Under the pieces are notes generated by a model. That model was given only the letters and a program-made list of their open reading frames with translations. It did not search any database and was not told the origin of the DNA. From contig MU400526.1 of the NCBI GenBank assembly GCA_022578965.1, forward strand, positions 310,001 to 374,000: a DNA stretch of 64,000 nucleotides. The letters run 5' to 3'. This document shows positions 11,037-22,897 of this stretch, piece after piece. Position 1 is the stretch's first letter. Each line of letters opens with the position of its first letter. Made by a program: the position numbers and the translations under genes. This DNA comes from Xylaria sp. FL1777 (lineage: Eukaryota; Ascomycota; Sordariomycetes; Xylariales; Xylariaceae).

Positions 11037-12738
11037 ATGTCAACCACAGCGACATCTGCTGTGCTACACAGGACCCTAAGGAGGGAATTCCCTCGAATAA
11101 TTGGAGGAGAAGGGAACTATGTTATCCTAGAAGATGGACGCAGAATCTTTGATGCCTCCGGCGGTGCTGCTGTTGCATGCATTGGACATGGCGATGCCCG
11201 AGTCCACGATGCTATCGCTACCCAACTCAAGCAGATATCGTATTGTTCAACGATATTCTATACGACAGACGTATATGAGAAGCTTTGCCAGGAGCTGGTC
11301 GATTCCACCCATGGTGTAATGAAGCGGGCATATATAGTCAACTCCGGTAATACAGTTATCAAACCCGCCCTGTCCTGTCCTGCTTTTAACTAAATGGAGA
11401 AACAAGGGTCGGAGGCAATGGAGGCTGCGATGAAGCTAGCAAGACAATATTATCTTGAGAAAGATCCTCCAGAGCCCAACCGAGTGCGATTTATAGCTCG
11501 GGAACACTCATATCATGGGATAACGCTTGGGTCACTCTCACTGGGTGGTCATGTTATGCGACGGGAAAAGTTTGAGCCGATACTCCTCGATTGTGTTTCT
11601 CGAGTCTCACGTTGCTTTCCTTTCCGAGATAAACTTGCGGACGAGACGGAGTCGGCATATGTAGCACGGCTCGCAGATGAGCTGGATCAGGAATTCAGGA
11701 GAGTCGGGGCCGACACTGTGTGCGCATTCGTTGCAGAACCAATTGTCGGGGCAGTGAGTTAAAGCCTAATCAAGTCAATAGGAACGTACCTGACAGAGTG
11801 GTAGGCTCTAGGCTGTGTTCCTTTTGTGCCGGGTTATCTGAAAGCGATGAGAGAAGTTTGCGATAAACATGGCGCACTTTTCATCGCGTGAGTAAAAATC
11901 ATGTCGACTTATCATCCTGCCCCTTTCCCTTGAACCACCACCTATTCCTATGTGATGTTCCAGAGAGAGCTAATACGGAAAATTGTAGAGATGAAGTGAT
12001 GTGCGGGATGGGACGATCGGGCACTTACCATGCGTGGGAGCTGGAAAAGGATGGCAATGTTGCTCCTGATATTCAGACTCTCGGGAAATGCCTGGGTGGA
12101 GGATACCAACCCATCGCTGGGGTTTTGGCTAGCAAAAGAGTGATAGAAGCTTTTGAAAAGGGTACTGGGTGAGTGTCGACATCTCAAGCCCCCTTAGCCC
12201 GGCTCTCCTAACAGAGACATATTATAGGAGCTTCGTTCACGGTCACACGTACCAGGGCCATCCAGTAGCCTGTGCCGCTGCCCTCCAAGTCCAAAAGATC
12301 ATACGCGACGACAATCTAGTTCAGAACGTGTCAAAAATGGGCGGACTGCTTTCAGCAAGACTGAAGGACTTGCTCGCTAGCCACCCAAATGTTGGTGATA
12401 TCCGTGGCAGTGGTCTATTTTGGGGAGTTGAATTCGTCACGGATAAGACAACGAACAAACCATTTCCCAGCTCCCTAGGCGTGGCTTCTGGAATAGCCGA
12501 GCTAGGCTTGACCAAACCCTACTGCATCGCCGTGTACCCGTCGTCAGGAACAGCTGATGGGATAAACGGAGACCACATTATCATCTCTCCTCCATACAAC
12601 ATATCACCAGCCGATGTTGAGATCATCGCCAATACTGTGCATAAACTAGTGATGGACTACTTTGCTTCCAGGAGTCTCGAAATAAATGCTGATTTCAGGT
12701 CTTCGGAAGTAGTTAAGCGTATAGGGACGAGGGAGTGA
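11037..12738 (+). CDS. Class-III PLP-dependent (omega-type) aminotransferase
   Basis: Five exons, 11037-11346, 11407-11753, 11805-11887, 11989-12168 and 12228-12738, give 476 residues; every junction keeps frame. Fold-type I class-III features: the phosphate-binding NSGSEAMEAAMKLAR near residue 102, EHSYHGITLGSLSLGG, the pyridine-N aspartate D248 in ADEVMCGMGRSG, and the Schiff-base lysine K280 in TLGKCLGGGYQPIAG. SFVHGHTYQGHPVACAAAL and RGSGLFWGVEF follow as expected. Relatives move an amino group between a terminal amine or amino acid and a keto acid or aldehyde (ornithine, GABA, DAPA and beta-alanine aminotransferases). The substrate cannot be read from sequence. No mitochondrial presequence is evident, which argues for a cytosolic, possibly specialised role. 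The nearest upstream gene is the desaturase, 3.3 kb away on the same strand. Confidence 0.9.
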
Positions 12739-13693
12739 AGCTATACCGAAAATTTTAAGAGCTTTCTTAACGCTAAAGTGAGGATGGAAAGAAGAAAGGA
12801 GCACTCGAAAGGCGTTATAACCTCCTCCCTATATGAAGATAATACCACATTAATAGGTTTTTACCACCACGCACCTAATCGGGATGTCAACCAGAGGTAT
12901 ACAGCTTTCAACCTACGTCACCTCCATCTCTGCCGCTTTTACATAGAATCTATTCCCCCCCCATACTAGCATCACACAGTGATAAATGGATAGTAGAGCG
13001 AAACCCCTAATAGATCAGATTTTCTTTAAAACTTACCAACTGCATAGATTGTTAACAATACGTTAAAATTAACTATCAATACGCGGTGTGTAATATGATA
13101 AAGTACTAATATAGTTAACTCACCCCTAAAAACCAGATCTGCACAAATTCCAGCAACCATTGTCTTAAGCACCAATAATAACTTACTTAGAATCGGTTGA
13201 CTTAGTGCCGGTAATTAAGCCGGTAGCCCTTCTCGCTTTTTTATTTAGATTCTTCCTTGTCATTATTGAAGTTCTTCCCCGCCGAATATCCTTCAGCATT
13301 CTAGGCTTTCTCTGGTGGAATACAGCTAAACAAATGTTTTGCGTGTTGTTCAGCTTATTAAACTGAAAAAAAAAGATTTACCTTGCTATAGAACCAAAAG
13401 AAGCGTAAACAAGCTAGCATCAAGTTTAACAGCACAAAACGGAGCACCGGTGCTCGTGCTGACTCTTTTCGACTTCGCTGCAGCGCTCCGATAACCGGCA
13501 CTCTGAGCCTTGTTAGCACCTCTTTTTTTCCTCCGCTTTCGGACCACTTCTTTGGTTGTACACTCTCGTGCAAAGGCCATACTTTTTACACCTAATTTGA
13601 ACTGGTTGGTACATACACTCCTGTACGAACTACCTACTAGTACCCCTACTACCAAATTTGCTACCATTTCTACCGTATGGTACATCCGGAACC
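12739..13693. other. Intergenic region upstream of the Gag-like ORF
   Basis: AT-rich near 13000-13120, then more mixed. If the Gag-like frame derives from an LTR element its 5' LTR or leader would lie here, but I found no copy of the 3' flank and no clear target-site duplication. Confidence 0.35.
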
Positions 13694-14539
13694 ATGGCCG
13701 AGAGTCTGACCCCCCAGCAAATCCAAGACTTGATCCAGGCCGCGGTCCAACACTCCCACGACACCTTCAACCTGCAGATTGAACAGTTGAAGGCTACTCA
13801 CGCCGCTGAACTAGCAGAGCTCCGAGCCACTCAAAATGCTAGCATAGCTGCTCTCTTGACCCGCAAGCCTCGTCCCGTACTACCAGACCCCCCTCTGTTG
13901 ACCGGTCCGGCTGAGTTTGATGTTTGGCTTCCGCTGTTGGAGGGTAAACTCCGGGTCGACGGCGAAGCGCTTGGCACCCCGGAAGCCAAGTTCATGTACG
14001 TATACGGCCGTCTCCATTGGAAGGTACAAAAGATCGTACGCCCACAGTTATCTGCTGTAAATGGGATCGAGTGGGACTTCACGAAGATCACCGGAGCCCT
14101 TCAACGCATATACCATGACCCGAACAAGATCACACGCGCGTCACGTAAGCTGAAGGCTATGGGAACGAAGGATACAGACTCGATACGTACGTTCCTTACA
14201 AATCGGGAGAAGAATAGCTGGGATGCAGGTACCACACCTATGAATATTGGCTCGCTGGAACTCGACTCCGTTGAATACGTCAACTCCATCTCCGACTCTG
14301 ACTCCGACGAAGGGGCCGAAATACCACATTCGTCAGCTAGAACAGCTACTCCTGAAACCATCATGTCTATCTGGACACCAAAGGGACGTATGGCAGCCAA
14401 TTCTACACCCAAAGAGCGGTACGAGCGTCTTCAACGCAATGAGTGTATGAGGTGTGGTGACTCTAGCCACCAAGTGGAGGTCTGTAAGCTGTTACCGTAC
14501 AAGGAGTATGTCAAATTTCACCGCAACGAGGAGGATTGA
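13694..14539 (+). CDS. Retrotransposon Gag-like protein with CCHC zinc knuckle, no Pol
   Basis: An intact 281-residue frame starting MAESLTPQQIQDLIQ. Residues ~15-55 form a probable coiled coil (QIEQLKATHAAELAELRATQ). A capsid-like segment follows (LLTGPAEFDVWLPLLEGKL, then RPQLSAVNGIEWDF). Near the C-terminus a zinc knuckle C251-x2-C254-x4-H259-x4-C264 is complete, which is typical of fungal Ty3/gypsy-type Gag. The middle seems shortened: after SIRTFLTNREK the chain passes straight to an acidic, Ser-rich linker and the knuckle. No protease, reverse transcriptase or integrase frame follows. It may be a relic, a non-autonomous element or a domesticated gag. Downstream, 14600-14640 (purine-rich GGGGAGGTAG then TTACGCTCCATAGCC) resembles a polypurine tract and LTR start, but no second LTR was found. 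Confidence 0.75.
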   Translation: MAESLTPQQIQDLIQAAVQHSHDTFNLQIEQLKATHAAELAELRATQNASIAALLTRKPRPVLPDPPLLTGPAEFDVWLPLLEGKLRVDGEALGTPEAKFMYVYGRLHWKVQKIVRPQLSAVNGIEWDFTKITGALQRIYHDPNKITRASRKLKAMGTKDTDSIRTFLTNREKNSWDAGTTPMNIGSLELDSVEYVNSISDSDSDEGAEIPHSSARTATPETIMSIWTPKGRMAANSTPKERYERLQRNECMRCGDSSHQVEVCKLLPYKEYVKFHRNEED

Positions 14540-15884
14540 AGCAGTGGTACTTGTGTAAATCTGCTGTGTCCATACAAATTGTATGGGAAACAGAGATTTG
14601 GGGAGGTAGTTACGCTCCATAGCCTGGCTGGGCTATGGGCTGTACGTATATTGTATTATTACTATGTCCACCGGATCTAGCCCACTAGAAAAAGGTCTAC
14701 GCTGCAACCTGGCCAGCCAAACCACCTTTACTTCTTTAGCTAATAATCAAGATGTATTGCTACCTAGGTAGTCAATGCCATACGTCAACGCAGGGTGCAA
14801 CGTCGTAACAAGCATCAAGTTCTTAGATATAATAGGTAAGTAGTTTGTTAATATTTTGTCTTCGATCGTTAAAGAACACTTCGTTATGCTAGATCCAGTT
14901 TAGCACAATATTCTTATAATATCGTCAGTTGATAAAATTTAGGACACAACTAATAAAATTGCCTATATTGTTAAAAGCAAGTTATTCTTGGAACTGATGA
15001 CAGTTTCTCATGTAAACGGTCAGGTAATTCGTCATTGAGAGATGCTAATGACAAGAACATTCCGTTCCCCAGGCTGTAGAAGGACAGCACCGTAATTTTG
15101 CGGCTCATTAGCTACATTTATAGAAGACGAGCTAAAAGAATCTGTAAGTAAGAATTGGAAAGGAAACGGCTGTAAACTGGGAGGCTATAGCTGGAGTCTA
15201 TTCTACGCAGAATAACAGATTACGAATTATTTCGTCAAGTCTAATGAAATATCTATTCATTAGGATGGTAGACTCCGACGGTGAAGTACGTGATAAATTA
15301 ATTAACTATTCAAATCAGCGCTCATATGTAACTATTCTTGGCTCCATGAGGCTTTCAGATGTAAACTCATAATACTACCTAAGTACATTGTAGGGGTAAA
15401 ATTAAACCGGTTGCTTTCCAGTAGATTGAACAACTGTAATTGATCTAGAAAGGATAGGTAGGCTTGCATAACAACGGATTATTGTTAAATAATAGATTTG
15501 ATGAGTTTCGATATTTTAGACAAGACTTTTTAGAGACTAATGGTATAGTGAAGCTTTTTAGGTACCTAGGTACGCAGTAGTTACTTACCGGTACCATGAC
15601 TTGCCGAGCTAGAGCAAAAAGGGTAGCTACACTAAACCTGATTTACCGGAAACTGATGCTTACCCCCACCAAAATCCACTAGTGTCGCATACTGTGCTTC
15701 AGGTTCACTTACCTAGGCGGCGACATTGAGCTCTTCGTACCTTCACAGGCAATCCATTAATGATACCTTGCGCATAACTCACGCTGCGTTGACCAGTCGT
15801 CTGGTGCTCCCTCTAACTGCTGTCATCGAACACGAGCATACAGTCAAACCTCCGGAAAGCAACCAAGCAAGCAACCAACCAACC
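14540..15884. other. AT-rich intergenic region, possible LTR-element remnant at its start
   Basis: The first ~150 bp after the Gag-like stop could be a residual 3' flank of the element. From about 14800 to 15600 the sequence is conspicuously A/T-rich with TA-rich words and closed frames, as expected of repeat-induced-mutation decay; this was not quantified. The EXO70 leader with AACCAACCAACC precedes the ATG at 15885. Confidence 0.4.
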
Positions 15885-17835
15885 ATGGCGGTCGGCTTGA
15901 GCAACGGCCGCCATGCCGTTGACGAGGAGGCCCGCGCCGAGGTTGACGTGTTGAATTCGCGGCTCGAGAAGACGACGCAGCTGACCAAGAAGATCCAGGC
16001 CTGCCTGACCAGGCTGGAGGCTACTGGCAAGAGCGTCCGCGACGTGTCGGGACCCCTCAACGGCGAGACCAAAAGGCTCCAAACCCTAGGGAACAGTACT
16101 TCAACCCCAGCAAGCCCTCCTCCTGGCCACCCGATGAGCTAACTTCGTTGTCTTCTAAGATATCGATGCTGTTGTGGCAGCCATCGAAAAGCTGCGGCAG
16201 CCCGCTGACTCCAAGGATGACGAAGAAAACATCATCCGCCAAGGCCCAGAGAAAGCCGGCTTGTCCAACTACCTCAACTCCATCAAGCGCCTGAACAAAG
16301 CCCTCGAGAATATGCAGACCTCGAATCTCCGTGCCAGCCAGCAGACAATAAGCGATCTCCAGCGTCTGGTCAAGAATGGGAATACACAGCTCGAGAATTC
16401 CTTTGATAAGCTGCTGCGAAGCGAAACACCCCGATCCATCGAACCTCTACACTACATCACCAAGGACAGGCCCTTCCCCTTGCTTTCCCAAGACACTATA
16501 TCTAAGCTCAGCCTAATGAACTCGTATGTTTCGGGAAATAGCTCATCCGAAAACTCCTTGGTGAAGATATACGCCGAAATTAGGGGTACGTATCTGTCGC
16601 AGACTCTGGTGAACCTCGCCTATGCGAGCGTCAACACGGCCAAGAAGAAAAGTCATGATGCTATCTACCGGGCAGGTACCAATGGTATTGGCATGTATTC
16701 TCAGGCAATGGAGGGCCTTTTCGCTGCCGAATACGAAAATATTTGCAACATTTTCATGAGGCAGGATTGGGGTCCGGCTTTCCAGACCACCTGTCAAGCC
16801 CCCTTGGCGGAACTGGCACGCACTCTTCGGGAACTGAACTCCCACATCAAGGCTCATCTGAGTACGGACTGTTACCTAGCTTATGAGGTAACCGAGATAA
16901 TGTCTGGTCTATCGAACAGGCTCGACACTAGGACAGGCGAACTCAAAGCGACCTTGGCCGCGGCGCTCAAACCTGTGCGTGAGACGGGCAAGATGTCACT
17001 GGCTGAGTTGCTAGATGATACGAGGCGCAAGGTCGGCTCAATACAAGCTTTGCCGCCTGACGGTTCACCGATGCCCGTCGTATCCGAGACAATGCAACGT
17101 TTACAGACTATGGTCGACTTCCTGCGCCCAATATCCAGCATTATGATCTCATTAGGCGACGGCGGGTGGAAGTCAAGTACGCCGTCTAATACAAGTACAG
17201 ACGCTATACCTAGTCTAGCGTCTTTCGATATTGGCGCGGACGGGAAGGAAATATTTGCTCATTATTGCACAGACACCATAGATATACTGATGTCGGCCCT
17301 GGAGCAGAAAGCCAGGCTGCTCCTGAAGGGTAAGTCCGTATTGGGAGTATTCTTAGCCAACAGTATCACCATCATTGAGCGGATGATCCGAGATTCCGAC
17401 CTCAAACCCCTGCTGGAGGGCCGACTCGGCGGCCTAGATAGTTGGCGTAAGAAAGCGAAAGCTCTATATTCCGACTCTTGCAAGGAGATATCAATACATT
17501 TATTCGATGTCATCCACACCAACCGCACGCAACGGCCGCCCTCAGGCTCGAGTGAGTCCGCATCAATTGTTAAAGCGCTGAGCAGCAAGGACAAGGATGC
17601 CATTAAAGCCAAATTTCAGACATTCAACACTAGTTTTGATGAGCTGGTAACCCGCCATAAATCTTACAGCATGGAGCGAGAGGTACGGCAGATGTTTGCC
17701 AAAGACATTCAACAGATGCTCGAACCCCTTTACAACCGCTTTTGGGACCGCTATCATGAGATAGACAAAGGCAGGGGCAAGTACACTAAATACGACAAAT
17801 CATCGATTGCCGTCGTTTTTCTCAGCCTTTATTAA
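15885..17835 (+). CDS. exo70: Exocyst complex component Exo70
   Basis: Two exons, 15885-16095 and 16160-17835, give 628 residues, close to the usual fungal Exo70 length. The 64-nt intron splits the Asn codon in TLGN|NIDAVVAAIEKL. The N-terminal coiled coil (LNSRLEKTTQLTKKIQACLTR) is followed by the helical-rod Exo70 domain to the end. The C-terminus KYTKYDKSSIAVVFLSLY matches the membrane-binding end of the family. Exo70 is one of eight exocyst subunits and tethers secretory vesicles to the plasma membrane via PI(4,5)P2 and Rho GTPases; in hyphae it acts at the tip. The start lies in an AACCAACCATGG context; upstream in-frame codons exist but are not needed for the family N-terminus. No missing segment was seen. 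Confidence 0.95.
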
Positions 17836-20252
17836 TATTCGTATATCGACCAACCCCTTAATGAATCCGGTGACGACGACACCTAACGGTCACTGATAAT
17901 CTCTCGAAGCCCTGCACCGTTATCGCTGCTATCTGCTATCCGCAAAAAATTGATGAATGATACCCCCTTTGAGGTAACTGGCGTTAGATATTGGGTTGTT
18001 TCTGGATGTTGTATTGAGGTTATGTATACTTACGTGTATATCGGTTCTACGCACGTATACACGACCAACAAGAGTTGAAATTGGCTTTAACATTTCTTGC
18101 ACCGGTATTAGTTAGGTGCTAGAAACCTAACTGGACATTGTCTTCTCTAATTTGAGACTCGAGGGTGGTATTGGGGGCTTGGGGACCTTCGAGCTCTTTT
18201 CGCTGTATGGGGCAACAACACATACTTCGGGTGCGGGATATGTCTTTTTCGAACTCTTCTCGCTTTTACTCCAGACCCTAGCAGCCGTGAAACATCGTGT
18301 AAAACTTGTAAGCCAACAGTCGCCGAGGACTGTAGGCTGCAAGGCAGATCATTACTTGCGTCCCAGCAGACTGCAAGAACTTTATCAAAAATATCTATTC
18401 TTAGACTCGACTCCTGTATGTCGCACTACCTACAATATGTACAACTCACCACGCCCCTGTGCCCGCGGTTGGCCCCCAAAGAGGCTTGGGCGATGTCGGT
18501 AGTATTCGAGCTGCATGCTTTTGGCTGTTTCTAGGCATACTTCATCCTGTTTTGATGCGACCCCCTAACTGGGTGGTAGCAGACGTGCCATGTTTTCACC
18601 TGTATCAACGACCATGCGATGATATGCCAGTACACTATTTTCAAATCAGAAGCAGTGTTATTGGTCCTGGCCGCCGCCCACCGCCGGGAGTCGATAAAAC
18701 TGCCGTGCACGGTCCACGATGTTCAGCCCATGGGATGATACCCTCCACAAATGTGCCAGCTGTTGCTCTGCCACTCCGCGGTCGGACGCATATCATCTTG
18801 ATAGGCCTAGTCGCAGCCAACGAAGAGCTACATGATGCCTATAAAATTAAGATTGATGGTCTCCTCGTCCTACCTCTCGGCAAGTAGTGCCGTCTGCAGG
18901 CACATAGTTGGTTGACTGGCCGCTGCTGATGAGACGGTGAATTGGGGGTTGGTCATTCTTACAAAACTTTGGGTAGTACATGTTGGCTGCGGCTTGCTGA
19001 TCGAAACGCCGTCCTCTTCACTGGACGTTTCGAGATTGAAAACTGTTCTCTTAGAAACGCTTACTGTGTAGTATCGGCACACCCATTTAAGCCAGTCATG
19101 TGGCGTTGGTGTCTAAGCCTGAGCAAAGGCTGATTAATTGTTGCCAACTCTTGAGTTACAGGGAGAATTTCCCAATGAGGCCAATAACAATCCTACAAAG
19201 TGGTCGCACTGGGGCATGCAGCCTCTTTGGGCGGTAGTATTCCGCTTGGCATTTGTCGATCTGGGGGTTAACGAAGCACGCGAGGGAGATCACGAAAATA
19301 ACTTCACGACAACGACATATGCTCCAAGGCTCTTTTGGTGATCTATCCACGGTTATCGAGCCTGAATTGGCAGAAATTTAGACACTAAGAAAAAGAGGCA
19401 TCTTTGCCGAGCTCCAGACCGCAGATGTGCTCAGGGGAATTGGCCCGATCTGACATGGGTGGCTAGGATGGAGGTCGAGGGCTGCGGACGGATGAGCCAC
19501 CTCTGTGAACGCGTTCGCCTTTCGAGGTTGGCTCGTGTTGCATTCCGCAACGCCGGCCCCTGCTTCTCACGGCTCACATGGTAGCAACCGCGAGGACTCA
19601 AGTCCGAAAACCACGCAGGCCCCGTAGCTCTCCCGGCTACCAGGGGGTCGACTTCAGTCTCGCGTAGTTTCCCTTGCCGCTTGCATGCTACCTAGTATAC
19701 CTACATAGTATCTCAGGCCACATGGCGCATGTTGAATCACCCTAGCGCTTCTTTCACCATCTGGTGAATTTCGGCGCGAACCTCAACGAGAGGCGAGGCG
19801 AAGGAACGCAGCCTGCATGTAAGTAGCGAGCTAATGTAACTGCTGTCCTATGCGACGATATTGTTACTACATATAGAATATTCCCTCTTCTGAGAGCCTC
19901 ACCTCGTGACATGTCCTCTCATTGCCTGCTTCGCTGCCGCCACGTGTCTGAATTTTTAACTCGTATCTTTGACATGATTCTCCCTACGAAACATTTTATT
20001 GTTTAGCTGTAAATCAGAAACGTGCTTTCTGAATGATACTAGTCACGACAGCAGACCAGATCTCTATCAAGCTACACCATCGGAACAACACAAACTGAGC
20101 TTATGGTTTCTTGCTTCTGGTATATTCAACCGGCGTACCGAGGACCTTCGGTGTCATGATTACGCATAAATGAGACTCGGGAGAAGAATACACACCGACG
20201 ATATCCTGAGATCGAAGAGAGGAGCCCGCTCCTCTCTTTAACTTGAGTTGCG
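17836..20252. other. 2.4-kb intergenic region, no supported gene
   Basis: Open stretches of up to ~140 codons (for example 18459-18887 plus) have no recognisable domain and non-coding-like composition. Toward 19400-19700 the GC content rises. A GGACTCAAGTCC-like word near 19595 superficially resembles a tRNA T-arm, but no cloverleaf could be drawn. The last few hundred bases hold the presumed promoter of the membrane protein gene. Confidence 0.4.
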
Positions 20253-21914
20253 ATGCGTCCCCAACTCATTAATCTAGTGCTCACATCAAGTACTCTAGCC
20301 TCAACGAATGCCATTCAACAACGAGGAACTTTAACTGGAAACAAAGGCTCGTCTCTCCAATTACGCCATGAATCCGGCCTCACTGCTTGGACGAAGGCTT
20401 TAGAAAGGCATACTTGGGTTAGCCGGTCTGCCCTAGAGGTTAAAAGGAACCCAAACTGTCCCGACTCGAAGAGGAGTATCTTTTTGTGGTGGTGGCTCAA
20501 GAAAAACTGTAACCCGGAACCCGAAGACAACGGCTGCGACGACGACGACGACGACGACGGTAAACAGTGTAGCACTTCTTTACTGTCACAAACGCCGTCA
20601 ATATCTCAAGACAACCCCCCATCCACCCCTATATATACCAGCGTAAGCACAACCATTCCCAGCGCTGCTACTACACCCACAGGGATGGATATGCCGATCA
20701 CGTCCATCATCAGCCCTCCCTTACCAACACCCTCGAGCGGCGGAAACAGCAGCGACGGCCCCAACAGCACAGGAAACCCAGTGACCCAACCACAATCTAA
20801 CAATAAGGGCGATGGCAACAACTCTGGTAATAAGCAGAACGACTCTAGCGACAAGCTGAGAACAGCACTCGGCGTCGTCGGCGGGTTCCTCGCGCTATTC
20901 CTCCTCCTGCTCGTCTGGTACTGGCTAGTGATACGCCCAAGGCGACGCGCCCGGCTCGGCGGACAGCACCTGGCGCTGGCCAAAGACGCGGATCTAGAGA
21001 GCCACGTCACGGTGGACCTGCGGAACGGCCTGCACACGCCGCACAGCGGGTCCCACGACCCCGGCAGCAGCAGCGACGGGATCTCAAGCTACGCGCTGTC
21101 CGCGGTCCCCGTTTCCGCAGTCGGCAGTCCGGGCCCAGGCCCGGCTGTCGAGAGCGCAGCCCGCAGCCTATCCATGCCGCCGTCACCGGGCGCGGGGGCA
21201 GCAGCAGCGTACCCGGCCCTACAGCGGGCTTCGCCGGCCACGAGCCACGCCGACGCAGCATACGCCGCCCCCCGCGCGGCATACAGCCAGGCCCACGACC
21301 CCCGGACGTATACGCCCACGGGCAGTCCGCGGGGACGGCAGGCGCCCGTGTTCCTGCCGAGCCTACCGCCGCCCCTGCAGATCGGCAGCGCGCAGCACAT
21401 TGTGCACGCGGCGCCGGCCGCGGCCACGGCCACAGCGATGGAGCTCGACGGCCGGGGCGCGCCGCCGCGGTATCCCGAGGCCATAGCGACGTCGCAGGGC
21501 GCAGTCACGGTCACAATCGGAAGCACAAGCCCGACATCACCTCTGCCCGTGTCGCCGCTATCAGCGACCTCGCCGCGCGAAGGTCTACCGCCATCACACA
21601 TCATCATGCCGGCGGAGCCGCCGTGCGGCGCCCAGCAACAGCAACAGCCACAACAAGGGCGGTGCAAGGGGACGCGGCAGCCCAGTTACGAGGCGTACGA
21701 GCCCTCGCCGCTGCCCGAGGTGGTGTCGCCGATATGCCAGCTGGGGCAGACGTCGGCGTCGCTGCCCGAGTACGACGAGTCGGCGGAGGCGGCGCTGTCG
21801 GTGGGCGGCGGCGGCATGAACAGCCTCCCCGGCTTCGTGAGCCATCACCACCATCATCGGCTTTCCGAGGGCGAGGAGAAGCAGGTCTTGCAGCAGGCCA
21901 TGTCTCGTTACTGA
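20253..21914 (+). CDS. Mucin-like single-pass membrane protein, possible cell-wall stress sensor
   Basis: Single exon, 553 residues. A signal-peptide-like N-terminus (MRPQLINLVLTSSTLASTNA) precedes a small extracellular region with WWW, Cys residues and an Asp run (~95-101). A Ser/Thr/Pro/Asn-rich O-glycosylation-type stalk follows. A transmembrane helix (TALGVVGGFLALFLLLLVWY, about 205-228) is followed by basic RPRRRAR, so the tail is cytosolic. The ~320-residue tail is Pro/Ser/Ala/Gly-rich with short Gln and His runs and is probably disordered. This architecture resembles fungal WSC/Mid2-type sensors or Pezizomycotina mid2-domain proteins, but no 8-Cys WSC domain is present, so that role is inferred. 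GC content is much higher over the tail than over the ectodomain. Confidence 0.7.
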   Translation: MRPQLINLVLTSSTLASTNAIQQRGTLTGNKGSSLQLRHESGLTAWTKALERHTWVSRSALEVKRNPNCPDSKRSIFLWWWLKKNCNPEPEDNGCDDDDDDDGKQCSTSLLSQTPSISQDNPPSTPIYTSVSTTIPSAATTPTGMDMPITSIISPPLPTPSSGGNSSDGPNSTGNPVTQPQSNNKGDGNNSGNKQNDSSDKLRTALGVVGGFLALFLLLLVWYWLVIRPRRRARLGGQHLALAKDADLESHVTVDLRNGLHTPHSGSHDPGSSSDGISSYALSAVPVSAVGSPGPGPAVESAARSLSMPPSPGAGAAAAYPALQRASPATSHADAAYAAPRAAYSQAHDPRTYTPTGSPRGRQAPVFLPSLPPPLQIGSAQHIVHAAPAAATATAMELDGRGAPPRYPEAIATSQGAVTVTIGSTSPTSPLPVSPLSATSPREGLPPSHIIMPAEPPCGAQQQQQPQQGRCKGTRQPSYEAYEPSPLPEVVSPICQLGQTSASLPEYDESAEAALSVGGGGMNSLPGFVSHHHHHRLSEGEEKQVLQQAMSRY

Positions 21915-22897
21915 GGGGCCAAAAAAAAAAAAAAGGAGTTGGAACCCCCCTTCTCATTGCTGAGAACGAGAACCGCCGTTCACATATTACAGCCGGAGAG
22001 CGGGGTGAGAAAACATGGGAGGGGGGAAAAAAACACAGACAGACCTTAGTTTCAGGAGGGCGATTAGTTTGCCTCTTTACGCGTGTATAATGCTGTGTAC
22101 ATAAATGGCCTACGCGGGATAGGGTAGGGTAGGGAAGCGAAGGGGGCGGTGGGTGACACGATTCTGTAACTGGAGACCGGCTTTCTTCTTCTCTACGGTG
22201 CAACAATATCCATGCCTACCAGGGCAGGGAGAATACTTACTTACGAGCGTATTATGCAGGTCAGTTCGGATAGGCCGGCCTATTTCATTAGAGCGAAAAC
22301 ATATCCTTTGTTATTTCCATCAAGGTTACCAATACTTGGAACTAGGTAGTCCGATAATAATATCAATTGCTCACATTATATCCTCTGCATTCTAGCTCAT
22401 TGAGATGGCATCGGCATAAGGGGGGCTAGCCAGCATAACGCACTGAGTGGTCGTCATCGGCATGCACTGCGTATGGGAATACTAGATGAGTGAGCAGCAG
22501 GATTTACCCCTATACTTGTCTGAACGCATACCTATCTTTTATTTTATTTTATCTTTTTCAAAAGAAACGACCGAATTCTCACCTGGCAATCCCCATCAAT
22601 GTTGGAATACCCTACAAAGCGCCGGACCAAGCGAATGAACGCAAGACCAAGATGTAGCCCGCTGTATCCAAATCCACAACTATGGAAGTAGTAGATGTAA
22701 TGCTGATGAAAAGGAAATCCGAGATGCTAGGCAGTTATCCCAAGTTCAAAAAATCACAATCTAAGTGTACAAGTTCGTGCTGCCGGGACTAACGTGCGGA
22801 TACCAAAATGATCTTGTCTTCGTGGGAAATCGTCTTAGAGAACGTATATGCGGGCGTAACGAGTGTGTGCTTGCGTAGAAACTAGAAGCAAGACGTT
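21915..22897. other. 3' flank and convergent intergenic region
   Basis: About 1 kb between convergent genes. It starts with poly-A and poly-G/A tracts (21920-22035), then has a short TAGGG run (22118-22134). No gene is seen. Confidence 0.4.

Noticed and set aside
14600..14700. Possible LTR start after the Gag-like ORF
   Set aside because: No matching 5' copy was found, so no LTR is annotated.
18459..18887. 142-codon plus-strand frame between Exo70 and the membrane protein
   Set aside because: No domain; ordinary intergenic openness.
19560..19640. tRNA T-arm-like word (GACTCAAGTCC)
   Set aside because: No acceptor stem, D-arm or anticodon stem could be paired around it.
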